Positions 46,307 to 55,585 are shown, counted from the first letter of the stretch. The stretch is 64,000 nt of DNA from Natrinema sp. DC36 (GCF_020405225.1 NZ_CP084472.1:3038001-3102000); one strand, 5' to 3'. Notes: generated from the letters alone by a model not told the origin. Numbers and translations: made by a program.

Positions 46307-48556
46307 ATGGCATTCGAGGACTATCTCCCTGATCGGCTCAGAGAAACGTACAGTGTAAAGATCGGTCTCATATTCTTGCTGGTCGTCGTTATGACGGTAC
46401 TGGTTTCCGCGCTCTTTTTGGGCCACGTCTCCGGTACGGTCGGCCCGGCGGCGGAAGACCACTTCAGCGATCGAACGGCGGACCGAGGCGACGTCGCAGC
46501 GGCCTGGCTCGAGGCGAACGCCGAAACGGCGAACGGGCTGGCCGCGGATGCGACCGTTCAGGAAGGGACCAACGCTGAAATCAGCGAACGGCTCGCGACG
46601 GCCCAGTCGACGCGCGGGGATCGAATCAGCGAAATTCACTATCTCGACGGCGACGGCGAGGTACTCGCGAGCAGTGCGGACGGCGCGGTCGGCGAGAACT
46701 TCTTCGAAACGGCCGGCGTCGAGGGTGCCACCGACGGACCCAGCGCCGCCCACGACGCGGTCGCGAGCGACGAATCGGTGCTCTCGTTCGTCGCCGCGGT
46801 CGACGGCGAATCGGACCGTTACGTCGCCGTTTCCGCCCCCGTGAGCGCGTTCGGCTCGACCCTCGAGACCGCAGACGACCGGCGGACGATCGTCACCGAC
46901 GCGAACGGCGAGCCGATCGCGGCGGTCGGCGAGGCGGCGACGGTCGGCGACGACGCCGTCCTCGACGCCGCTTCGCCGGACGGAGACGGCGTCTCGACCG
47001 GGACCCCCGAGGACGCCGAGACGGAGTTCGCGGCCACGTCGGCGACGATCGACGTCGGCGGCGAATCGCTGACGGTCACGAGCTACGATACCGCGGCGGC
47101 CGTCTACGGCCCGCAGCGGACCGCGACGTCGTCGCTGGTCGCCTTGCTGCTGGTCGTCATCCTCCACCTCGGCCTCGTCGGGGTCGTCCTCGGCGGGAAC
47201 ATCTCGCTGAACCTCCGGCAGCTCGCCGGCAAAGCCGAACGGATGGGTGACGGCGACCTCGAGGTCGGTTTCGAGACCGACCGGATCGACGAGGTCGGAT
47301 CGCTCTACGGCTCCTTTGCGTCGATGCGAGATTCGCTTCGGGAGACGCTATCGGACCTCGAAGACCAGCGCGAACGCGCCCGCGAAGCGCAACGGAGGAC
47401 CGAAGAGCGAAACCGCGAGCTCGAGGCCGAAGCCGAGCGCTACAGCGAGGTCATGGCGTCGTGTGCCGACGGTGACCTCCAGCGGCGTCTCGAGCCCGAG
47501 ACGGACCACGAGGCGATGGTCTCGATCGCCGAGGCGTTCAACGAGATGATCGCCGATCTGGAGGAGACGGTCGCCCAGGTCAAGACGATCTCCGCGGAGG
47601 TCGCGCGGACGAGTACGGAGGTCCAGACCAGCTCCGACGAGATCCGGCGGGCGAGCGAAGAGGTCAGCTCGTCGGTCCAGGAAATCTCCGACGGCTCCGC
47701 GTCGCAGGCCGAGGACCTGTCGATGGCGTCGACCGAGGTCAAGGAGATGTCCGCGACCGTCGAGGAGGTCGCCGCCGCGACGAGCACCATCGCCGAACAA
47801 TCGAGTCAGGTCGACGAACTGGCGACCGACGGCCAGCGGGCGGCCACCGAGACGACGGCGGAGATGCACGCGGCCAGCGAACAGACGGAAGCCGTCGCCG
47901 AGACGATCCGATCGCTGGACGAGGAGGCCGAGCAGATTCAGGAGATCGTCGAGCTGATCGACGAGATCGCCGGCCAGACCAATATGCTCGCGTTGAACGC
48001 GGCCATCGAGTCCGCGCGATCCGAAAGCGCCTCGAGCGATAGCGGCGGCTTCCAGGCCGTCGCAGACGAGGTCAAGGAACTCGCAGCCGAGACTCAGACG
48101 GCGGTCGACGATGTCGAAACTATGATCGAATCGATACAGCAGCGCGCGACGAAGAGTGCCACGCAGATCGAGGCGGCCGAATCGACGATCGGATCGGCGA
48201 CCGAACAGGTCGACTCGCTCTCGAACAGACTCGACCGGATCGCGACGGAGATCGAACAGGTGACGATCGGCGTCCAGGAGATCGATCAGGCGACCGACGA
48301 ACAGGCGGGATCCGCCGGGGAGTTGGCGACGATCGTCCAGGACGTCGCGAGCGTCGCCGACGAGACGACCTCGCAGGCCCAGCAGGTCGCCGCGGCCGCC
48401 GAAGAGACGACCGCGACGATCACCGACGTCTCGGCCGAGGCGACGCGGCTCGACGAACGGGCGACGAACCTCGCCGACGCCGTCGACGAGTTCACCGTTT
48501 CCTCGGGGGCCGATCCGACCGTGACCCCGGCGGGACAGGGAGGTGACAGCCGATGA
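46307..48556 (+). CDS. HtrII-like halobacterial transducer (methyl-accepting)
   Basis: This 749-aa membrane receptor signals to the CheA kinase. TM1 is about residues 17-42. A large extracytoplasmic domain spans about 43-273. TM2 is about 275-302, with LHLGLVGVVLGGNISLNLRQLAGKAERMGDGDLEV, very close to NpHtrII around TM2/HAMP1. A second HAMP-like segment reads AERYSEVMASCADGDLQRRLEPETDHEAM. The long signalling coiled coil has tip EIAGQTNMLALNAAIES (from about 553). After the tip the normal ARAGE..GF stretch reads ARSESASSDSGGFQAVADEVKELA, longer than usual. The last codons overlap the opsin-like ATG (ATGA), the standard htr-sop order. The external domain could bind a ligand. Confidence 0.93.
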   Translation: MAFEDYLPDRLRETYSVKIGLIFLLVVVMTVLVSALFLGHVSGTVGPAAEDHFSDRTADRGDVAAAWLEANAETANGLAADATVQEGTNAEISERLATAQSTRGDRISEIHYLDGDGEVLASSADGAVGENFFETAGVEGATDGPSAAHDAVASDESVLSFVAAVDGESDRYVAVSAPVSAFGSTLETADDRRTIVTDANGEPIAAVGEAATVGDDAVLDAASPDGDGVSTGTPEDAETEFAATSATIDVGGESLTVTSYDTAAAVYGPQRTATSSLVALLLVVILHLGLVGVVLGGNISLNLRQLAGKAERMGDGDLEVGFETDRIDEVGSLYGSFASMRDSLRETLSDLEDQRERAREAQRRTEERNRELEAEAERYSEVMASCADGDLQRRLEPETDHEAMVSIAEAFNEMIADLEETVAQVKTISAEVARTSTEVQTSSDEIRRASEEVSSSVQEISDGSASQAEDLSMASTEVKEMSATVEEVAAATSTIAEQSSQVDELATDGQRAATETTAEMHAASEQTEAVAETIRSLDEEAEQIQEIVELIDEIAGQTNMLALNAAIESARSESASSDSGGFQAVADEVKELAAETQTAVDDVETMIESIQQRATKSATQIEAAESTIGSATEQVDSLSNRLDRIATEIEQVTIGVQEIDQATDEQAGSAGELATIVQDVASVADETTSQAQQVAAAAEETTATITDVSAEATRLDERATNLADAVDEFTVSSGADPTVTPAGQGGDSR

Positions 48557-49317
48557 TCCCCGAACTCCAACTCTATCGGATCGCCTTCTACGCGATGGTC
48601 GCCGCGACAGTCGGCTTCCTCGTCTGGATCGCACGAATGCCGGCCGGGAAACGACGGTACTACCTGCCGGTCCCGATCATCTGCGGGACGCTCGCGCTCG
48701 CCAACTTCGGAATGTCGATCGAACTGTTCAGAATCACGACGGCGGGAGGCGATCCGATTCCGATGACCCGGTACGTCGACTACACGATCGTGACGCCGAT
48801 CATGGTCGTCGTCGCCGGGCTGGTCGCCGGCGCGACACGACGACAACTGGCTGCAGCCGCCGTCCTGAGCGTGATGTGGGTCGGTTCGACGGCCGTCCGC
48901 TATTTCCTCGAGCCCCCGTTGAACGCGGCGGCCGGGATCGTCACGATCGTCTCCCTCGTGGCGATCGTTTACCTGATGGTGTGGCCGCTCACGAAGCGCT
49001 CCGCATCCCGAAGCGGCGAGCGCGTCCTGCTCTACGGGAAGCTCCGGAACTTGCTCCTGTTGCTCTGGGTGTTCTATCTGATCATGGGGTTCGTCTCGCG
49101 ACAGGGCCTCGGACTGCTCGACGCGTTCGGCGGTATCTTCGTTGCCTCCTACCTCGACATCCTCGCCCGGATCGGGTTCGGCGTACTGGTGTTACGAGCG
49201 ACCAACGCCACCGATCAGGTGATCGAGAGTCTCAGATCGTCGAATGCGGGTGACGACGGCTCGGACGGCGTCACGCTCGAGAGATCCGACGACACAGCGG
49301 TCGACCCGGCCGACTAA
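48553..49317 (+). CDS. Opsin-like 7TM protein lacking the retinal lysine
   Basis: This 254-aa protein aligns with sensory rhodopsin II along all seven helices: KRRYYLPVPIICGTLALANF (helix B), RYVDYTIVTP (helix C; R73, D76), LRNLLLLLWVFY (helix F; W172, Y175) and YLDILARIGFG (helix G; Y200, D202). The residue equal to the Schiff-base Lys (K205 of Natronomonas SRII) is R206, codon CGG at 49168-49170. Other pocket positions also differ: Trp76 to Y77, Pro175 to L176, Trp178 to G179. A covalent retinal is therefore not expected. It overlaps the transducer by 4 nt. It may sense something else for the transducer, or be a structural partner. Confidence 0.9.
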   Translation: MIPELQLYRIAFYAMVAATVGFLVWIARMPAGKRRYYLPVPIICGTLALANFGMSIELFRITTAGGDPIPMTRYVDYTIVTPIMVVVAGLVAGATRRQLAAAAVLSVMWVGSTAVRYFLEPPLNAAAGIVTIVSLVAIVYLMVWPLTKRSASRSGERVLLYGKLRNLLLLLWVFYLIMGFVSRQGLGLLDAFGGIFVASYLDILARIGFGVLVLRATNATDQVIESLRSSNAGDDGSDGVTLERSDDTAVDPAD

Positions 49318-49456
49318 CGCCAGCGCCACGGTCCGGTGCCGGATAGCGGCCCTCTCCGCGGAGTACCGACCGAACCACCATCGGATTTGACAGCAGGCTA
49401 TCTAGTATTTACGTCGCCCCGTCGTCGGGTACTGACAGTACCTGTTGGTTCCGAGG

Positions 49457-50209
49457 ATGACTGCACAACGCACGGATCCGTTTCGATGGAGGTTCGCGGG
49501 AGGATCGTCGCCAAACGCACCGCACGTCGCCTCGATGACCTGGCGCGACGGACTGTTCGTCCACTGGCCGGTCGATCCGGACGAACTTCGACCGCACGTC
49601 CCCGGTCAACTAACTCTCGAGACGCGGGACGGTCGCGCCTGGCTGGGCGTGCTCCCGTTCGTGTTGACGAACGTGGGCCTCCGCGGGACGCCGTCGATCA
49701 CCCGGCTGGCGTTTCCAGTACTCACCGTCCGGACGTACGTCCGCTATCGAGGCGATCCCGGCGTCTTTTTCTTCAGCATCGATCTCGACGGGTCGCCGAT
49801 CGCGACGACGGTCGGCCGAACGACGAGTTTGCCAGTCTACGACGCGAACATCCGGGTCGGGGCCACCGAGGAGAACCACGTCGCCTTCGCGAGCGAGCGC
49901 CGGCGGACGGACGATGACACGCCCGCTCGATTCGCCGCGACCTACCGTCCCGACGGCGAGATCCGGACCGCCGAACCGGACACGCTCGAGCACTGGCTCA
50001 CCGCCCGTCGGCGGTTCTACGCGCCGACCGCGAGCGGCGTCCTGACCGGCGAGATCGCACACGACCCGTGGCCGCTCCAGCCCGCCGACGTGGCGATTCA
50101 CGAGAACACGATGCTCGAGGCCAACGGCCTGTCGACGCCGACCGACGGCCCGGTCGTCCAGTACGCCGACGAACTCTCGATGACCGGTTCGATTCCGCGG
50201 CGGTTGTGA
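49457..50209 (+). CDS. DUF2071 (YqjF) family protein
   Basis: This 250-aa protein matches the YqjF/DUF2071 family: MTWRDGLFVHWPVDPDELRPHVPGQLTLETRDGRAWLGVLPFVLTNVGLRG, then VRTYVRYRGDPGVFFFSIDLD and LTARRRFYAPTASGVLTGEIAHDPWPLQPADV. It is soluble and its biochemical function is unknown. It lies 139 nt behind the opsin-like gene in the same direction; a separate promoter is likely. Confidence 0.88.
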   Translation: MTAQRTDPFRWRFAGGSSPNAPHVASMTWRDGLFVHWPVDPDELRPHVPGQLTLETRDGRAWLGVLPFVLTNVGLRGTPSITRLAFPVLTVRTYVRYRGDPGVFFFSIDLDGSPIATTVGRTTSLPVYDANIRVGATEENHVAFASERRRTDDDTPARFAATYRPDGEIRTAEPDTLEHWLTARRRFYAPTASGVLTGEIAHDPWPLQPADVAIHENTMLEANGLSTPTDGPVVQYADELSMTGSIPRRL

Positions 50210-50240
50210 GCGGTAGGGTCGTACATATTTACCCGACCTC

Positions 50241-50535
50241 ACGGCGGTGGCGCGTGCTGTGGCGCGGTTCGCCGACGGCGAACCGCGGCTCGAAGCCACG
50301 CGAGGTCCACGAGCGAAGGCTTGTCAGAGCGTGCTCTGACAGTGGATGAGTGAGCGACTGGAAGGAGCGAGCGTTAGCGCGGAACCGGAGGTTCCGCGAA
50401 CCATGCGAACGGGCAGTGCGCGGCGCGACGCGCCGCGACTGTCGGGACGGCGCAGCCGTCCCGCAGCGCCCGTGAGCAGAAATCGGCTGGGGTGGGTGTG
50501 GCATTTCGTAGCCGCGTGAGCAGGACGCTCATAGC
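50241..50535. repeat. Dispersed repeat family 1, copy c (expanded, inverted)
   Basis: It lies between converging ends of the DUF2071 gene and the 50605 gene. GGTGGCGCGTGCTGTGG is followed by an 11-bp perfect hairpin (50263-50273 with 50277-50287, 3-nt loop), then AAATCGGCTGGGGTGGGTGT and CGTGAGCAGGACGCTCAT. About 100 nt of further short inverted repeats (AGAGCG/CGCTCT, CGGAACC/GGTTCCG, GCGGCGCG/CGCGCCGC) make this copy larger. The 395-nt gap holds no gene. Confidence 0.75.
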
Positions 50536-50604
50536 GTCGATAAGTCGCGAGATAGATATTCGAGAGCCTCATCGACCGCAGTCGGTGAGTCAAAACTGCC
50601 GTTC

Positions 50605-51600
50605 CTATGAGCCGTCCGCACCGATCATATCGAACGGGTAGCCGACGCCATCCGCCGACGCCCGCTCGTAGACGACTCGCGCGGCCGCCACGTCCTGAAT
50701 CGCGAGCCCGGTCGAATCGAAGACCGTGATCCCCGTCTCGTCGGTCCGTCCCGCTTTCGACCCGACAACGAGTTCGCCGATCTCACCGTGAATGTCCGCG
50801 TCGGTCAGCGTCCCCGCGCGGTAGGGGACGTTGATCTCGCCCGAATGCGTACACTGCTCGTGGTCGTCGATAACGATCGTCGCCGCCTCGAGCAACGCAT
50901 CAGCCAGCTCGTGTTTGCCCTCGGCGTCGGCCCCGATGGCGTTGACGTGCGTCCGTTCGCCGACGTCTGCGAGTCCCACGATCGGCTCCTCGACCGGCGT
51001 CACGGTCGAGAGCACGTCACAGCGCCCCGCCTCCGAAATCGAGCCCCCACGGACGTCGAACCGGTCCGCGTAGGTCTCGACGAACCGCTGGACTCGCTCC
51101 TCGTCGGGATCCGAGACGACGACCGTCTCGATCGGGCGGACCTCGCTGATCGCCTCGAGTTGCGTGTACGACTGGACGCCGGCCCCGACGAGACCGAGGG
51201 TCGAGGCGTCCTCGACGGCCAGATAGTCGGTCGCGACCGCCGCCGCAGCGCCCGTTCGTTTCATGGTGAGCGTCGTGCCGTCCATGATCGCCAGCGGAAA
51301 CGCGGTCTCGGGATCGGAGTAGATCATCGTCCCCAGAACGGTCGGCAGGTCGTGGTCCGCGGGGTTGTCCGGGTGGACGTTGACCCATTTCAGTCCGGCC
51401 GCGTCCCACTCGCCGGTGTCGAGGTAGGCGGGCATCGACCGGAAATCGCCGTTGTATCGGGGCAGGTCGATGTAGGACTTAGCGGGCATCTGCGTCGTCC
51501 CGCGCTCGAAGGCCGCGAACGCCTGTTCGACGGCGTCGATGACGTCGCCGAGGGCGGCGTACTCGTCGACGTCGTCGCTGTCCAGGAGAAGCGTGTTCAT
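50605..51600 (-). CDS. Alanine dehydrogenase / ornithine cyclodeaminase family enzyme
   Basis: This 331-aa NAD(P)-dependent enzyme resembles the archaeal AlaDH type. It has MPAKSYIDLPRYNGDFRSMPAYL, the family Lys in GLKWVNVHPDNPADHDLPTVLG, LTMKRTGAAAAVATDYLA, Rossmann motif GLVGAGVQSYTQLEA and THVNAIGADAEGKHEL. Alanine dehydrogenase is a reasonable call, but related imine reductases share these motifs. A distant paralogue is at 25009. Confidence 0.87.
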   Translation of the reverse strand: MNTLLLDSDDVDEYAALGDVIDAVEQAFAAFERGTTQMPAKSYIDLPRYNGDFRSMPAYLDTGEWDAAGLKWVNVHPDNPADHDLPTVLGTMIYSDPETAFPLAIMDGTTLTMKRTGAAAAVATDYLAVEDASTLGLVGAGVQSYTQLEAISEVRPIETVVVSDPDEERVQRFVETYADRFDVRGGSISEAGRCDVLSTVTPVEEPIVGLADVGERTHVNAIGADAEGKHELADALLEAATIVIDDHEQCTHSGEINVPYRAGTLTDADIHGEIGELVVGSKAGRTDETGITVFDSTGLAIQDVAAARVVYERASADGVGYPFDMIGADGS

Positions 51601-51999
51601 ACCCGCGAATATTGCGGGCTCGTACTTAGTTCGTCGTGACTCGAGGGCTCCGTGTGAGACTGAACCGCCCGGTATGCGCCTGATTCCACCAGTGAGCGAT
51701 ACGAACGACGAGCGGATCCGGAAGTCGGGATCTGAGAGCGACGAAAGAGAAAACGATGAAATGGGCCGACTGCAGTGAGCGACTCGAGCGGGCTATCGCC
51801 CCTTGAACCCGCGCCCGAATCGAGCGTCGGCGAGTGAGCGGTTCGGAGAACCCGAACGACGCCGTTCACCGAGCGCGGCACGCAGTGCCGCGCTCGGGCC
51901 GACGAGTGACCATCGGGAGCGAGGAGTGCTTTAGATCCAGGTTTTACCGAGCGAACGAGCGAGCGACGTGAGCGAGTGAGCGCAGCGTAAAAGCTGGGC
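51601..51999. repeat. Gap with repeat family 2, copy b
   Basis: This 399-nt gap has no gene. At 51918-51997 it carries GAGGAGTGCTTTAGATC, then an outer stem (51937-51947 with 51987-51997, 10 of 11 pairs, containing GTTTTAC/GTAAAAG). It ends 2 nt beyond the thermosome stop. The stem differs from copy a (CGAAATTTTGC) yet pairing is kept. Further left, CCGAGCGCGGCAC/GTGCCGCGCTCGG (about 51867-51898) forms another strong hairpin. Confidence 0.65.
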
Positions 52000-53676
52000 T
52001 TACATCATGCCGCCCATGCCGCCGCCCATACCGCCCATGCCGCCGCCCATGCCACCGCCGCCCGGCGGCATCTCTTCCTCGTCGTCATCGTGGGAGACCG
52101 CAAGGTCACCCGCGGCGATGACGTCGTCGATGCGAAGCAGCATGACGGCCGCCTCGGTGGCGGATTCGATCGCCTGCGTCTTCACGCGGAGCGGCTCGTA
52201 GACGCCCTCGGCGTCCATGTCGATGGTGTCGCCGGTGTAGGCGTCGAGCCCGGCACCCGTGTCGCCGCCGTCGTGGGCACTGCGGAGTTCCACGAGGGAG
52301 TCGATGGGGTCGAGCCCGGCGTTCTCGGCCAGCGTACGCGGGATGACCTCGAGCGCGTCGGCGAAGGCCTCGACGGCGAGCTGTTCGCGGCCGCCGACGG
52401 AGTCGGCGTAGTCGCGCAGCGAGAGCGAGACGTCGATCTCGGGTGCGCCGCCGCCGGCGAGCACTTTGCCGTCTTCGAGCGTCGTTCGGACGACGCCGAG
52501 GGAGTCCTCGACGGCGCGGTCGATCTCGTCGATGACGTGTTCGGTGCCACCGCGGAGGATCAGGGTGACGGCCTTCGCGTCCTCGACGTCCTCGACGAAG
52601 ATGCGCTGGTCGCCGGCGATCTCCTTCTGGGCGACGCTACCGGCGGCACCGAGGTCGTCCTCGGTCAGGTCGTCGACGCTCGAGACCGGCGTTGCGCCGG
52701 TCGCGCGGGCGAGCTGGGCCTGATCGCTGGACTTGACGCGACGGACTGCGATGATGCCTTCCTGTGCGAGATAGTGCTGGGCCATGTCGTCGATGCCGCC
52801 GTCGACGAAGACGACGTCAGCGCCGACGTCAGCGACCGCTTCGGCCATCTCGCGCAACTGGGCCTCCTCCTGCTCGAGGAACTGCTCGAGCTGGTCGGGA
52901 TCGGTGACGTTTACTTCGGCGTCGATCTCGGTCTCCTTGATCTCGAGATCGCCGTTGACGATCGCCACGTTGGCGTCCTCGGCGAAGTACGGCATGTTGT
53001 CGGAGACGCGCTCCTTGTCGACGATGACGCCTTCGACGAGTTCGGAGTTCTCGACGGAGCCGCCGACGACCTTCTCGACTTTGATGTTGTCCGTGTCGAC
53101 GCCCTCGTCGTCGGCGACCGCGCGAACGGCCTCGACGATGAGTTCGGAGAGCAGATCCTTCGCGTTCTCTGCGCCCTTACCGGTCATCGCCGTCGCGGCG
53201 ATCTGCTCGAGGATCTCCGTGTCGTCCTCGTCGACGTCGATGGCGATCTCCTCGAGGGCCGCGGTGGCTTCCTCGGCGGCCTCTCGGTACCCCTGGGCGA
53301 GGGTGGTCGCGTGGATGTCCTGGTCGAGGAGGTCCTCGGCCTGGCTGAGGAGTTCGCCGGCGACGACGACGGCGCTGGTGGTGCCGTCACCGACCTCCTC
53401 TTCCTGGGTCTCGGCGACTTCGACGATCATGTCGGCCGCGGGGTGGTCGATCTCCATCTCCGAGAGCAGTGTGACACCGTCGTTGGTGACGATGACGTTG
53501 CCCGAGGAGTCGACGAGCATCTTGTCCATCCCCTTCGGGCCGAGCGTCGTCCGAACGGACTCGGCGACGGCCTTCCCGGCCTGTACGTTCATCGACTGCG
53601 CGTCCTCTCCGGAGGTTCGCTGACTGTCCTCCGAGAGTACGATAAGGGGCTGATTGCCCATCTGCTGTTGAGCCAT
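52000..53676 (-). CDS. thsA: Thermosome (group II chaperonin) subunit
   Basis: This 558-aa ATP-driven folding chaperone has [22 protein letters not shown], the ATP motif [15 protein letters not shown], the catalytic aspartate region [31 protein letters not shown] and a C-terminal Gly-Gly-Met-rich tail. The ATG at 53676 ([15 protein letters not shown]) is the usual start. The paralogue number (alpha/beta/gamma) cannot be fixed here. Confidence 0.97.
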   Translation of the reverse strand: MAQQQMGNQPLIVLSEDSQRTSGEDAQSMNVQAGKAVAESVRTTLGPKGMDKMLVDSSGNVIVTNDGVTLLSEMEIDHPAADMIVEVAETQEEEVGDGTTSAVVVAGELLSQAEDLLDQDIHATTLAQGYREAAEEATAALEEIAIDVDEDDTEILEQIAATAMTGKGAENAKDLLSELIVEAVRAVADDEGVDTDNIKVEKVVGGSVENSELVEGVIVDKERVSDNMPYFAEDANVAIVNGDLEIKETEIDAEVNVTDPDQLEQFLEQEEAQLREMAEAVADVGADVVFVDGGIDDMAQHYLAQEGIIAVRRVKSSDQAQLARATGATPVSSVDDLTEDDLGAAGSVAQKEIAGDQRIFVEDVEDAKAVTLILRGGTEHVIDEIDRAVEDSLGVVRTTLEDGKVLAGGGAPEIDVSLSLRDYADSVGGREQLAVEAFADALEVIPRTLAENAGLDPIDSLVELRSAHDGGDTGAGLDAYTGDTIDMDAEGVYEPLRVKTQAIESATEAAVMLLRIDDVIAAGDLAVSHDDDEEEMPPGGGGMGGGMGGMGGGMGGMM

Positions 53677-53701
53677 AGTCACTCGAATGATTGTTTGTGA
53701 T

Positions 53702-53716
53702 TCTATATAAGCCTTT
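53702..53716 (-). promoter_or_regulatory. TATA box of the thermosome gene
   Basis: Minus-strand AAAGGCTTATATAGAA ends 26 nt upstream of the ATG. This is a strong haloarchaeal box A. The transcript would be nearly leaderless, as reported for heat-inducible cct promoters. Confidence 0.65.
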
Positions 53717-53948
53717 CTCTATCAGCTGAAGATGAGCGCCCCAGGAGGGCCATGTCTGGCGTTTTCGATCCGATAGCTGTCAGGGTATATATGGACGCAC
53801 AACGTGAGAATCGGCGAATGGACGCGCTTCGGCGGTGATACCGCACGGGTCGAACAGCCGCGGGACCGTCAGTTCCGATCGATCGGCCGACAGAACGTCC
53901 GTTCACGGTGTCGATCGCGGAGGCGAACACCGAAAGCGAAGTCGTCGA

Positions 53949-54506
53949 TCAGGACTGGCCGCCGGGGAACCGGTGATACTCCATCCCCTTGTGTTTCATC
54001 TCGTTGTGCTTCTCCTCGAGGAAGGAGTAAACCGCGCCGTGGGGTGCCCCGTCGAGGAGCATCTCGGCGGCGCTGCGGACCACGTCGACCTCCTGTGGGC
54101 CGCCGATAATCCCGAGCGTCGAGCCGTAGATGACGACGTCGGCCCCGGTTAGCTCCTCCATCAGTTCGCGGGTCCGACCGCTCTCGCCGATGAGCCGGCC
54201 CTTCTTGCGTTTCATGTCGGTCTTGTTGCGCGAGGCGGCGTCGATGTCGACGACGTCGAACAACATCATATCGTCCTCGAGCAGTCGCAGGGCGTCTTCG
54301 GGTGCGAATCCGCGCCCGATGGCGCGAACGATCTCGGGGCCTTTGAGGCCGAGCACGGGGTCACCGACGGTTTCGACGGCGACGGAGCCGTTCTCCGAGT
54401 CGATGTCGAGTCGCACTTCCGCTTCCGCCTCGATCTCGCGCATCGTCTCGCCTCCTTCACCGATGAGAACGCCGATGCGGTCCTGCGGAATCTTCACGTG
54501 CTGCAT
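53949..54506 (-). CDS. KH-domain RNA-binding protein (Pno1/Dim2-like)
   Basis: This 185-aa protein has two KH domains: VKIPQDRIGVLIGEGGETMREIEAE (about 4-28) and a second with KGRLIGESGRTRELMEELTGADVVIYGSTLGIIGGPQ (about 102-138). Archaeal homologues act in small-subunit rRNA maturation together with Rio1. The ATG at 54506 (QHVKIPQDRIG) is chosen over an upstream extension. rio1, often adjacent in archaea, is about 1.6 kb away here. Confidence 0.93.
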   Translation of the reverse strand: MQHVKIPQDRIGVLIGEGGETMREIEAEAEVRLDIDSENGSVAVETVGDPVLGLKGPEIVRAIGRGFAPEDALRLLEDDMMLFDVVDIDAASRNKTDMKRKKGRLIGESGRTRELMEELTGADVVIYGSTLGIIGGPQEVDVVRSAAEMLLDGAPHGAVYSFLEEKHNEMKHKGMEYHRFPGGQS

Positions 54507-54778
54507 ACGGTTCGCTACTGGCTGGGCGAGGTTAAGCGCTTGGTCCGCGAGTACTGGGTGGGACGTGGCACCCACGTACGTGGTCACGTCGGTTGCCGGT
54601 AGCCTATCCGAACCTGTCAGTCACCGGTGGCCACCCCGAACCGTCGAGGAATCCGATTCGAGCGCCGGTCCGCGACGGTCGGGCTACCGCCGCGAGCCGA
54701 CGCCCGATGACCCGCCGACGGGTCCGCAGTCAGACCCATGCTCACTCCTATAAGTCGCGCTCGAACGTAGCGGACGGC

Positions 54779-55537
54779 ATGGCACCCGAACCGGTGTACG
54801 ACGTGTCCGTCTCGATAGACGAACCGCTCGAGGGGACGCTGCTCGTCGGGCTCGCGAACGTCGGACTGGCGGGACTCACGGCCGTCGACTACCTCGTCAC
54901 CCACCGCGAGTTCGACCGAGTGGGGTACGTTCGATCCCGCGGCCTGCCGGAGATCACCCCGGTCGAAAACGGCGAACCGAGACATCCGATGCGCGTGTAC
55001 GCGTCGACGCAGATCGACTGCACCGTGTTGCTCAGCGAACTGTTCGTCCCGGTGTGGGCGGCCGACGCGTTCGTCGACGGCGTTCTGGAGTGGGTCAACT
55101 CGACCGACATCGACGAGCTGGCCGTCTTTCACGGCGTCCCGTATCCACACGGCCCGGACGAACACGATGTCTTCTCCGTCGCCACGCCGGAGTACAGGGA
55201 TCGCCGGCTCGCGGAGTCGACCGTCTCGCCGGTCAGCGGGGGCGTCCTCGACGGCGTCGCGGGCGCACTGACGAGACGCAGTCTGGAACGGGAGGCCCCG
55301 CCGCTCGGCGCGTTCGTCACCCCGACGCATCCGCCCGGGCCGGACCTCGAGGCGTCACTCCGGTATCTGGAACTGCTGGAAACCGTCTACGGCATCGAAA
55401 TCGACGACGAACAGCTTCGCGAACGAGCCGCAGAGCTCCAGCGGTACTACGGTGAACTCGCAGATCGAATGGGGGCGCTCGATTCCCAGGCGAACCCCGA
55501 GAATCGGAGTTTTCCGGAAGATAGAATGTTCATGTGA
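54779..55537 (+). CDS. PAC2 (proteasome assembly chaperone-like) family protein
   Basis: This 252-aa protein has the PAC2 family pattern: GTLLVGLANVGLAGLTAVDYLV, a glycine-rich turn, then CTVLLSELFVPVWAADAFVDGVLEWV and VSPVSGGVLDGVAGALTR. Its role in archaea is uncertain; eukaryotic relatives assist proteasome assembly. It sits on the opposite strand between the KH and Rio1 genes. Confidence 0.87.
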   Translation: MAPEPVYDVSVSIDEPLEGTLLVGLANVGLAGLTAVDYLVTHREFDRVGYVRSRGLPEITPVENGEPRHPMRVYASTQIDCTVLLSELFVPVWAADAFVDGVLEWVNSTDIDELAVFHGVPYPHGPDEHDVFSVATPEYRDRRLAESTVSPVSGGVLDGVAGALTRRSLEREAPPLGAFVTPTHPPGPDLEASLRYLELLETVYGIEIDDEQLRERAAELQRYYGELADRMGALDSQANPENRSFPEDRMFM

Positions 55538-55585
55538 ACCCGGAAGCGGCGGTGACCAGCACCGCTCGATCAAAAGTCCGAACGG

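Noticed and set aside
48553-49317. Opsin-like gene as a decaying pseudogene
   Set aside because: The full frame, seven hydrophobic helices, conserved R/D/W/Y/D residues and the coupled start all argue for a maintained gene.
51780-51999. CRISPR-like repeats
   Set aside because: The GAGCGA-type repetition is irregular, lacks equal spacers and matches haloarchaeal intergenic hairpin repeats instead.
52090-53700. A 536-codon plus-strand ORF
   Set aside because: It is antisense to the thermosome gene, which is unmistakable on the minus strand with its own TATA box.
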